The notes under the pieces: generated by a model
What the model was told of the DNA's origin: nothing
The model's input: the letters and a program-made list of their open reading frames with translations, nothing else
Database searches by the model: none
Assembly: GCA_005788065.1 (NCBI GenBank)
Contig: SXZD01000029.1
Location: 1-15,786 of the forward strand
Direction: 5' to 3'
Origin: Burkholderiales bacterium
GTDB lineage: Bacteria; Pseudomonadota; Gammaproteobacteria; Burkholderiales; Burkholderiaceae_B
Length of the DNA stretch: 15,786 bases
Shown: positions 7,098-13,569 of the stretch, in pieces
Layout of the letters: each line of letters opens with the position of its first letter
Numbering within the stretch: the first letter of the stretch is position 1
Made by a program: the position numbers and the translations under genes

Positions 7098-7121
7098 TTT
7101 ATTGGAATAAAGCGCATGCGC
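7098..7121. promoter_or_regulatory. Two adjacent palindromes upstream of the desaturase
   Basis: TTTATT-GG-AATAAA (7098-7111) is an inverted repeat with a 2-nt centre, immediately followed by the perfect palindrome GCGCATGCGC (7112-7121). They lie 18-41 bp before the desaturase start, where a repressor would act. On the desaturase strand a weak promoter can be drawn further upstream: TTGTAA (7155-7160) and TATAGT (7130-7135) with a long 19-bp spacer. Fatty-acid-responsive TetR-type regulators commonly use such sites, but no regulator gene is adjacent. Confidence 0.4.
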
Positions 7122-7232
7122 AAACCCGTACTATACGCCTGTATGGTCATTTACTTACAAACGGATGATAATCCTCCGTAGAATTCTGTTTTTAATACAT
7201 TTTCACTTTTCGAGCGACAAAAGAGTCCGTCA

Positions 7233-7889
7233 ATGAACTGGATCAAGCAACGCCGCGTACAGGACGCGCTGGTTTTTCATGCCCTGTTTTTTGCGCTCGC
7301 CATCCCGCTGGCACTTACAAACCCCGGCGGTCGACTGGGCCTGACGGTCAGCGCCCTGGCGCTGGCTTACAACATGCTGCTACCTCTGGTGGGGCACTGG
7401 CGGGGGCACCGCGACTGGGTGGCCTTGTGGGCATTTTTGCTGCCCATGTCGGCCACCCTGCCGCTGGCCGACTGGATGCTGGTCGTCCGCATGCAAACGC
7501 TGGTGTTTCCCGACCACGGCATCTGGCGCATCGGCGGCGCGGTACCGCTCTATTTCACCGGGATGTGGATCATGCTGTTATGGCAGGTGTGCTGGTTTGC
7601 GGGCACGGTTCGCAGCCCTTGGCTTTTTACGGGCGGTTTCAGTCTGACAGCATTTCTGGTGTGGGAATGGGCCGCCAGACCCATGTCGCTGTGGCATGCG
7701 GTCGGTGTCAAACAGCTTGCTGGCTTTGCCCTCTATCCCTTGATACCGGAAATGCTGCTGGGACTTGCCGCACTCTGGATGTGGCAACAGTGTCGCTACA
7801 AACCACTGCCGCAGCGCATCGCCGCAGCCGTGTCAGTCAGCGTGTTCTATGCCGGCGCACTGTCCCAGTCATTGCTGTGGATAGGCTGA
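7233..7889 (+). CDS. Uncharacterised multi-pass membrane protein
   Basis: 218 residues with about seven hydrophobic spans, at roughly 13-30, 36-54, 61-82, 99-121, 126-144, 151-183 and 191-215. It has no signal peptide or recognisable catalytic motif. It is rich in Trp, Leu and Ala. Conserved-looking features are the basic N-terminus (KQRRVQD) and polar residues within spans, including His and Glu in span 6. I do not recognise the family with certainty. The ATG at 7233 has only a weak GAG upstream. It is divergent from the desaturase across a 152-bp shared control region, so a lipid-related role is possible but unproven. Confidence 0.75.
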   Translation: MNWIKQRRVQDALVFHALFFALAIPLALTNPGGRLGLTVSALALAYNMLLPLVGHWRGHRDWVALWAFLLPMSATLPLADWMLVVRMQTLVFPDHGIWRIGGAVPLYFTGMWIMLLWQVCWFAGTVRSPWLFTGGFSLTAFLVWEWAARPMSLWHAVGVKQLAGFALYPLIPEMLLGLAALWMWQQCRYKPLPQRIAAAVSVSVFYAGALSQSLLWIG

Positions 7890-7910
7890 CCGCGCGCAAG
7901 CACCCGACGC

Positions 7911-7943
7911 CTGAACAGGCCAAGCCAAGTTCGGCCTGTTCAG
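7911..7943 (+). terminator. 11-bp perfect hairpin after the membrane-protein gene
   Basis: CTGAACAGGCC (7911-7921) and GGCCTGTTCAG (7933-7943) form a perfect 11-bp stem with an 11-nt loop, 21 bp after the stop codon at 7889. There is no T-run after it, so it may be a factor-assisted terminator. Because it also lies 39 bp before the EgtB-like gene and contains nested GCCTG/CAGGC half-sites, an operator role for that gene is an alternative. Confidence 0.5.
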
Positions 7944-7981
7944 ACATAATGCATTCATAAAAACAGACTGCAGGCCACGCC

Positions 7982-9280
7982 ATGCACAATCAACCGTCTT
8001 TGCTCGCCGAACTGGATACGAGTTGCCAACGCATCGTTGCCTTGGTGAGCAGCCTGTCGGACGCTCAGCTGAACGTACCGCTTCACCCCGGCATCAATCC
8101 GCCAGTCTGGGAGTTGGGACACGCAGCTTTTTTCTTCGAACGCTTCCTGTTCCAGCCGCTGGACGGCGCGGCCTCCATCAACCCGGCGCTGGATGAGATT
8201 TGGGATTCCTTTGAACTGGTGCATGAAGATCGCTGGCAACCCGGACTGTTTCCGGATCGCCACGATACGCTGGCCTACTTCAACGAAATACACCACAGAC
8301 TTCGCCAGCGCATCCTGTCAAAGCCACTGACAGACAACGATCTCTACCTGTATCGCTACGGCATACACCACCTGCACATGCACACCGAGTCGATGACCTG
8401 GTGCCGTCAGACACTTGCGTACCCGCCGCCCCCGTGGGCAGGACAATCTGCCTCTGAGCCATCCCATGCAACAGAACGGGACAGCAACGATATCCACATC
8501 CCGGCAGGACGCTACCGCATCGGCATGCCTTCACAATCGCCGCAGTTTGCCAGGGAACACTTCTGCTTCGACAATGAAAAGCCGGGATTTGATACGGATG
8601 TCGACTCGTTCAGCATCTCGCAGACCTTGGTGAGCAACGGACAGTTTCTGGACTTCGTCAACGCTGGCGGATATGACAATCCAGCGTTGTGGTCACGCGC
8701 CGGGCAACGGTGGCTGAAGCAGACCGGACAAAAACATCCGCTGTATTGGAAACAGACGCCAGATGGCTGGATGGAGCGTGTGTTTGATCAATGGATTCCG
8801 CTGCAGCACGACCGCCCTGTCCGTCATGTCAACTATCGAGAAGCCATGGCATGGTGCGCTTTTGCCGGTCGCCGCCTGCCCACGGAAATCGAGTGGGAAG
8901 TGGCCGCGCTGGCCAACAAGGCAGGAACTGAAACGACCCGTGTGTTGCCATGGCACGCCGGACATGCTGGTTATGCCGACATGGACTGCGCACACATGGC
9001 CCTGCAAGCGGTGACCGCTTTTGAGCAGGGTGATAGCCCGTTTGCTTGCCGACAGATGATGGGCACGCTGTGGGAGTGGACCTCCACAACCTTTCTGCCC
9101 TACGACGGATTTTCAGTCGACATGTACCCGCTGATGTCCACCCTGCAGTTCGGCACCCACAAGGTGACGCGCGGCGGATCATTTGCCAGTGCCGCTTCGC
9201 TTTTGCGGGGCACTTACCGACAAGCCTACTGCCCGGAGCGCAATGATGTGTTCACCGGTTTCAGAACCTGTGCTGTCTAA
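7982..9280 (+). CDS. EgtB-like non-heme iron enzyme (DinB-like + FGE-sulfatase domains)
   Basis: 432 residues. The N-terminal DinB-like domain (about 5-148) carries an iron-binding His set: His47 in PVWELGH, then His130 and His134 in HLHMHTES, equivalent to the HxxxH of ergothioneine synthase EgtB. The C-terminal FGE-sulfatase/SUMF1-like domain (about 170-432) shows the usual DNEKPGF start, SNGQFLDFV, AMAWCAFAGRRLPTEIEWE, the LWEWTS stretch and the terminal GGSF...YCPERNDVFTGFRTC block. EgtB-family enzymes join cysteine or related thiols, or selenium donors in SenA-type members, to trimethylhistidine with O2. HHLHMHTES differs from the classic HEQQHQEL, so a subfamily other than canonical EgtB is likely. 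No histidine methyltransferase (EgtD) or SenB/SenC partner is in the window. The 3' end is convergent with the YhgE relic, 17 bp away. Confidence 0.85.
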   Translation: MHNQPSLLAELDTSCQRIVALVSSLSDAQLNVPLHPGINPPVWELGHAAFFFERFLFQPLDGAASINPALDEIWDSFELVHEDRWQPGLFPDRHDTLAYFNEIHHRLRQRILSKPLTDNDLYLYRYGIHHLHMHTESMTWCRQTLAYPPPPWAGQSASEPSHATERDSNDIHIPAGRYRIGMPSQSPQFAREHFCFDNEKPGFDTDVDSFSISQTLVSNGQFLDFVNAGGYDNPALWSRAGQRWLKQTGQKHPLYWKQTPDGWMERVFDQWIPLQHDRPVRHVNYREAMAWCAFAGRRLPTEIEWEVAALANKAGTETTRVLPWHAGHAGYADMDCAHMALQAVTAFEQGDSPFACRQMMGTLWEWTSTTFLPYDGFSVDMYPLMSTLQFGTHKVTRGGSFASAASLLRGTYRQAYCPERNDVFTGFRTCAV

Positions 9281-9297
9281 AAACGCGCTCTACCCGC

Positions 9298-10660
9298 TCA
9301 ACTGATATCCAGCGCCGGTTCATACGCATCGTCTGGCACGAAGACCCAACGGCCCGTGTACGCAGACAGTGGCATCAGCACCACCAGTGTCAGCAGCATG
9401 CGGGCATAGTGCGACAGCCAGTGTCCGTCATACGCATCGGACATGGCGATCTTGATGGTCTTGATGACCCATGTGAAGGGCATCCACGGATGCAGGGCCT
9501 GAAACACTCCGCTGGTCAACTGTATCGGTATCAAGGCACCCGACGCAGAAAACTGCAGGATGAGAAACAGAACACCCAGTACCTTGCCCACATCGCCAGC
9601 CCACAGTACAAGCGCCATCACGATGCTGACAAAAATAACGGCACTCGTCAGAAGCGTGATGAGCAGCAACACCGGATGCGCCACCTGAAGGTCGAGCAAT
9701 GCAATCAGCATCAACAGCATCACCAACACCTGCGCAAATACCATGACGCAGGGGATGAACACCTTGCCGGTACCCAATACCCACGGACCCATGATCTGGA
9801 GACTGTGCGGCAGTTTGCGCAGATGAAACAGGAATGCGGTCATCACCGCACCCATCCACAAGGACAGCGGTACCAGATTGCTGGCGAAGGCATGACCATT
9901 GTTGGGCACAGGTGCTGCCACCTGCACCTCTGTGACCACTGTGGAGGCATAAGCTGCCGGATTGATGTCGGGCACATCCAACTGTGTGGGTAATGCATCG
10001 TCGAGCTTTTTCAAGCCACTGGCCAAGTCGCGTGACCCGTCCGCGAGCGCACCCAGGCCTTTTTGCAAACGCACGGCACCGGCATCCAACTGCTCCAGCC
10101 CCGTCGACAACTGCGAGGTCGACTGGGACAGTCGCGTGACACCCAGACTGAAAGCATCCAGATCTGCTGGCGGCGGAATGCGGGCCGACATGCTGTGAAC
10201 GCCTTCACTGATTTTCTCGACACCCAGCGTCAGGCGCACCACCCCCTCGCTCACCCGCTGACTGCCCTGCGACATTCGCAAACCGTTATCGCGCACCTGC
10301 GCAAAGCCCCCACTGAGCTGCCTGCCCGATACGTTGGCTCGCGCCAGGCCCTGGACCAGTTGTCCTCCACCTTCGCTGGCTGTATGCAAACCGCTCTGCA
10401 GTCTGCAATTTGTCTGACAATGCCGCACCCACTGACACGGACTGCCCGGCGTAGATCGCACCCAGGTCATGATTGACGATGATGGCGGGCAACTGGTTTG
10501 TATTGGACTCGGGGTCCCAGAGGCTCGCCAGATTGATGAAGGCATAAAGCGCTGGAATGAAGCACACACCAACAATCGACCAGCGCAGTTTGCGGTGGGT
10601 CTGTATGAGTTGCCAATCTACCCGTATTACGGTGAGCAGGTTTTGCAGAAAACCGTGCAT
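9298..10660 (-). pseudogene. YhgE/Pip-family membrane protein, frameshifted and internally shortened
   Basis: The start at 10660 encodes a good YhgE/Pip N-terminus: a basic segment, a membrane span around residues 28-45 (WSIVGVCFIPALYAFINLA), then LPAIIVNHDLGAIYAGQ and AALSDKLQ. At about 10400 the frame moves: the remainder (SGLHTASEGGGQL, many GxxxLxxG heptads, then an ABC-2-like domain with five or six spans ending near 9340) is readable only in another frame. The break coincides with TCTGCAGTCTGCA (+ strand 10395-10407), a 7-bp unit repeated nearly twice; removing 7 bp would join LSDKLQ to SGLHTA in one frame. Even so, the part of the N-terminal domain normally between these blocks (on the order of 100 residues) seems missing. 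Intact members are inner-membrane proteins linked to phage infection or type VII-like export. Confidence 0.85.
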
Positions 10661-10732
10661 GCATGCCCCGATAGGTGAACAGAGGCTTATTGTCGCACTG
10701 ATTGGAGTCCGATCAAACGGGGAAGCCCGTCA

Positions 10733-10782
10733 ACCTGAACGCGTCTGATACGTTATTCAGGTACGGGCGCAGAACCCCGTAC
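10733..10782 (+). promoter_or_regulatory. Overlapping inverted repeats upstream of the glycine-zipper gene
   Basis: ACCTGAA (10733-10739) can pair with TTCAGGT (10756-10762), while GTACGGG (10761-10767) can pair with CCCGTAC (10776-10782). The two stems share bases 10761-10762, so they compete or stack. They lie 47-96 bp before the next start codon and may be an operator or a leader structure. No clear -35/-10 pair was identified. Confidence 0.35.
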
Positions 10783-10828
10783 GCACGCACCGCCCGGTCT
10801 GGTTGGTGCAGAGTTTCCGGAGACTGTC

Positions 10829-11497
10829 ATGCTCCCGTCTGAATGCCGCACCGCTCACCCATCCACTGAAAGCGCCTATCCACGCCCAGCAAAAGCCCGC
10901 CACATCCGCGCAGCCTTGCTGGCCGCCGGTACCATCGTACTCAGCATGGCAGCCCTTCCCGCCCGCGCCGATGTCATCGGCGCCATTGTCGGCGGCGCCG
11001 TCGGCTCACAGTTCGGCAAAGGCAACGGCCGCATTGCCAGTGCAGCCATCGGTGCAGTCATCGGCGACCGACTTTCCGGGCCAGACTATGGCAGGCGCAA
11101 CGGCACCATCATCGACAACCAGTTAGGCAGCTACGGGCATCACGGTGGTCATGGGGTGTATGGGGGTGGCTACAGGGCCTATGGCGGCGGCCATGGAGGC
11201 TATGAAACTCATGTAAGGCGTGGCATTTATGACGACGATGGCGCTTACGGGTATCACCGGCAACACCATCACCATCACAATTACCGCGGTGTAAGACCGA
11301 TCGAGTATGTGTACCCCTCATCCACCGTGGTCTATGGCGCAGCGCCGGTGGTGATCGTGCCCGCGCCAGCCTATGGTGCAACACCGGGTGCCTGTGTGGT
11401 GCCGCCCGGCGACTATCCCAATGGCGTGGTGTGTCAGCCACCCGGCATTCAGGGCATTCCTGGCATACCGTATGCACCTGCGCCCCGGGTGCCGTAA
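10829..11497 (+). CDS. Glycine-zipper secreted/envelope protein, Gly/His/Tyr-rich
   Basis: 222 residues. A long basic N-region precedes a hydrophobic core at about 28-42, with a likely signal-peptidase site after ALPARA (47). Residues 49-80 form a glycine-zipper 2TM domain (GAIVGGAVGSQFGKGNGR, then AAIGAVIGD), as in outer-membrane 17-kDa-antigen-like proteins. Residues about 97-150 are very rich in Gly, His and Tyr and include five consecutive His. The C-terminal part is Pro/Val/Ala-rich with YGAAP/YGATP segments and two cysteines. The ATG is supported by CGGAG about 7 nt upstream. A structural or stress role in the cell envelope is likely; the His-rich segment could bind metal. The 27-residue N-region before the hydrophobic core is longer than usual, but no better internal start was seen. 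Confidence 0.85.
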   Translation: MLPSECRTAHPSTESAYPRPAKARHIRAALLAAGTIVLSMAALPARADVIGAIVGGAVGSQFGKGNGRIASAAIGAVIGDRLSGPDYGRRNGTIIDNQLGSYGHHGGHGVYGGGYRAYGGGHGGYETHVRRGIYDDDGAYGYHRQHHHHHNYRGVRPIEYVYPSSTVVYGAAPVVIVPAPAYGATPGACVVPPGDYPNGVVCQPPGIQGIPGIPYAPAPRVP

Positions 11498-11521
11498 AAC
11501 GACAGGCGCTGCTATCATCGC

Positions 11522-11553
11522 CTCCGTGACATCAAGAAGATAAATTCACGGAG
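11522..11553 (+). promoter_or_regulatory. Inverted repeat covering the Shine-Dalgarno of the SDR gene
   Basis: CTCCGTGA (11522-11529) is a perfect inverted repeat of TCACGGAG (11546-11553), with 16 nt between. The right arm contains the GGAG that serves the ATG at 11559, and the left arm contributes the matching CTCC. If the mRNA starts upstream, the folded leader would hide the ribosome-binding site. As DNA it could equally be an operator. Confidence 0.5.
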
Positions 11554-11558
11554 ACACC

Positions 11559-12629
11559 ATGTCCTTCACACCCAACCCGCAAGCCCCCATCGCAGTCACC
11601 GGGGCATCCGGCTACATTGCCAGCTGGATCGTCAAAGAACTGCTTGAACAGGGGCGCACGGTACACGCCACGGTGCGCGATCCGGGCAAGGCTTCCTCGG
11701 TGGCCCACCTGAAAAAGGCAGCAGCCGATGCGCCGGGTACGCTCAAATTGTTCAAGGCAGACCTGCTCACCGAAGGCAGCTTTGATGAAGCAGTACAGGG
11801 CTGCGAAGTGGTGATTCACACGGCCTCCCCGTTTGTGATCACTGGATTTACCGATGCGAACGAAGCCTTGGTTCGCCCGGCGGTTGAAGGTACGCGCAAC
11901 GTGCTCAAGGCCGTTGAGCGTACAGAGTCTGTAAAGCGCGTGGTACTTACCAGCTCAGTGGCCAGCATCTTTGGCGACAATTGCGATGCCGCATCACTTC
12001 CCGGCAACCGTCTGACCGAAGCCAACTGGAATGAAACCAGTTCCGTCGACCATCAGCCCTATTCGTATTCCAAGGTGGCTGCAGAGCGGGAAGCCTGGAA
12101 AATGCACAAGGCGCAAAAGCAGCCCCGCTGGCAACTGACGTGCATCAACCCGTCGCTGGTGATGGGTCCGTCGCTTACCACGCAAAGCCAGTCCACCAGC
12201 ATCTCTACCATGCTGGACATGGGTCGCGGCAAAATGCGAACCGGCGTACCCAAACTGGAATTCGGTTTGGTCGACGTGCGCGATGTGGCACATGCGCACG
12301 TGCTGGCCGCAGAAAAAACCGAAGTGCTGGATCGCTACATCACCAACGAAGCCACGTACAGCCTGTTGGATATGGCGAGCATCTTGCGTCAGGACTTTCC
12401 GCAGTACCCGTTGCCCAAAAGCACCGTGCCCAAAGCAGTGGTGTGGGTGGTTGGTCCGTGGACATCGGGGGTGACGCGCGATTTCATTTCAAAGAATGTG
12501 GGCTATCACCTGGAACTGGACAACACGCGTTCACGCCAGCAACTCGGTCTGAAGTACCGTCCCATGCGAGAAACGCTGTCGGCCATGATGACGCAGTTGA
12601 TTGACGATGGACTGATTCGCAAGCGGTGA
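11559..12629 (+). CDS. Extended SDR oxidoreductase (dihydroflavonol reductase/aldehyde reductase-like)
   Basis: 356 residues. The NAD(P)-binding motif TGASGYIAS starts at 14; catalytic Ser in LTSSVAS (130-136) and YSYSK with Tyr168 and Lys172 complete the short-chain dehydrogenase active site. The arrangement, with a long C-terminal substrate domain (LVDVRDVAHAHVLAAE, then YITNEATYSLLDMA), fits the atypical/extended SDRs annotated as NAD-dependent epimerases or dihydroflavonol-4-reductase-like aldehyde reductases. It should reduce a carbonyl with NADPH in the cytoplasm; the substrate is unknown. The ATG has GGAG 5 nt upstream. It is convergent with higA. Confidence 0.9.
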   Translation: MSFTPNPQAPIAVTGASGYIASWIVKELLEQGRTVHATVRDPGKASSVAHLKKAAADAPGTLKLFKADLLTEGSFDEAVQGCEVVIHTASPFVITGFTDANEALVRPAVEGTRNVLKAVERTESVKRVVLTSSVASIFGDNCDAASLPGNRLTEANWNETSSVDHQPYSYSKVAAEREAWKMHKAQKQPRWQLTCINPSLVMGPSLTTQSQSTSISTMLDMGRGKMRTGVPKLEFGLVDVRDVAHAHVLAAEKTEVLDRYITNEATYSLLDMASILRQDFPQYPLPKSTVPKAVVWVVGPWTSGVTRDFISKNVGYHLELDNTRSRQQLGLKYRPMRETLSAMMTQLIDDGLIRKR

Positions 12630-12672
12630 TACGCTGCGGGTGGCGCGATGCACATGATCCCGGTTGCGTACT

Positions 12673-12981
12673 TCAATCGCAAGCGGGGTTGTGTGCCTTG
12701 TAAGGTTTGATGGACTTCAATACCGAGGCCAACTCAATCTTGGCAATTGACGCATCATGATCAAGTTGTAAACCCGTCCAGAAATCGTCGTTCATACCGA
12801 AGTAACGGGCGAGACGCAAACCCGTATCGACCGTAATGGATCGTTTACCGGCAATGATTTCGCTGATACGGATTTGCGGAACACCGATGTCTTTGGACAG
12901 GCGATAAGCCGTGATCCCCAAGGGCTTCAAGAACTCTTCCTGCAAAATTTCGCCGGGAGCGGGATATTTTACGCGACGCAC
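12673..12981 (-). CDS. higA: HigA-family antitoxin (XRE-type)
   Basis: A 102-residue antitoxin. It begins with the HigA signature PAPGEILQEEFLKPLGITAYRLSKDIGV, followed by the helix-turn-helix PQIRISEIIAGKRSITVDTGLRLARYFG and a dimerisation helix. It neutralises HigB and represses the shared promoter. The start is GTG at 12981, chosen because AGGAG sits about 7 nt upstream, overlapping the toxin's stop codon (TAG, 12991-12993). The toxin-first order is typical of higBA. The 3' end is convergent with the SDR gene, 43 bp away. Confidence 0.93.
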   Translation of the reverse strand: MRRVKYPAPGEILQEEFLKPLGITAYRLSKDIGVPQIRISEIIAGKRSITVDTGLRLARYFGMNDDFWTGLQLDHDASIAKIELASVLKSIKPYKAHNPACD

Positions 12982-12990
12982 GACACACTC

Positions 12991-13272
12991 CTAGTGATAG
13001 TCAACGATCTCGACACAAAATGCATTTCCATCCAGAAAACGAAAGCACAGTCGCCACTGTTCATTGATGCGGATACTCCACTGCCCGTCCCGATCGCCTC
13101 TCAATGCCTCAAGCCGATTACCGGGGGGTATTTTTAACTCCTCCACCCGACGCACGCGGTTCAGCATGGCAAGCTTTCGCATCGCAATGGCTTCAATGTT
13201 ACGGAAACGAGGAACCCTGCGTCCGTGAAAAAGAGATTGTGTGTCCCGGCAGTCAAACGACGTGATGGGCAT
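12991..13272 (-). CDS. higB: HigB-family (RelE/ParE superfamily) mRNA interferase toxin
   Basis: 93 residues, the normal length for HigB toxins. Family features are the N-terminal FDCRDTQSLFHG, the KLAMLNRVRRVEELKIPPGNRLEALRGDR middle with conserved basic residues, and the terminal GQWSIRINEQWRLCFRF block typical of RelE-like ribosome-dependent nucleases. The Arg in QWRLCF and nearby basic residues are expected to contact mRNA. The ATG at 13272 has only a weak Shine-Dalgarno (TTAGG). The downstream antitoxin follows after 9 bp, and no residue looks missing, so the pair is probably active. Confidence 0.93.
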   Translation of the reverse strand: MPITSFDCRDTQSLFHGRRVPRFRNIEAIAMRKLAMLNRVRRVEELKIPPGNRLEALRGDRDGQWSIRINEQWRLCFRFLDGNAFCVEIVDYH

Positions 13273-13297
13273 CGTTTGAGCCTAACACTGCTTATGC

Positions 13298-13326
13298 ATG
13301 ATAATAGTATTGCGAGTCGTTAGCAA
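13298..13326 (-). promoter_or_regulatory. higBA promoter with candidate HigA operator
   Basis: On the - strand TTGCTA (13321-13326) and TATCAT (13298-13303) are separated by exactly 17 bp, a good sigma-70 pattern 26 bp before higB. The spacer carries the near-palindrome AATAGTATT (13303-13311) touching the -10 box, a natural place for HigA to bind and repress. Confidence 0.55.
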
Positions 13327-13569
13327 GCTTGATGCTCCGTTCAGATAAAGGAGCCGAACGTTAAACCATTTGGATCGCGATCAACAATTCAACACCAAAA
13401 GGCATCACTCTTTCTGATGACGCAGCGCACAAATAATCGACATCTGTCCCTGAAACCCACTTGGGGCTATCCCTGATCAACGCACAGCCCCACCCTGCTA
13501 CACTGAACCTTTGATGTTCAAGGCGCTCCAAGCACCATCGCGCCCAACACTGCACAGCACAAGATTCAG
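13327..13569. other. Intergenic region upstream of the copper-type operon
   Basis: No gene is supported here. It should hold the promoter for the TolC-family gene. A 10-bp palindrome GATCGCGATC lies at 13373-13382 and a possible -10 box TACACT at 13499-13504, but no matching -35 was found. No obvious copper-responsive operator was recognised by eye. Confidence 0.4.

Noticed and set aside
10467..10664. Alternative 65-codon leftward frame starting at 10664 near the YhgE start
   Set aside because: It is an overlapping frame without hydrophobic or family sequence; the 10660 start gives a proper YhgE/Pip N-terminus.
12617..12686. 10-bp direct repeat TCGCAAGCGG (12617-12626 and 12677-12686) at the ends of the SDR and higA genes, considered as an insertion scar of higBA
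   Set aside because: Both copies lie on the same side of higBA and inside coding ends; no matching copy was found beyond higB, so it does not flank the module.
13361..13555. 64-codon leftward frame in the gap before the TolC-family gene
   Set aside because: No ribosome-binding site, no recognisable domain and composition like non-coding sequence.
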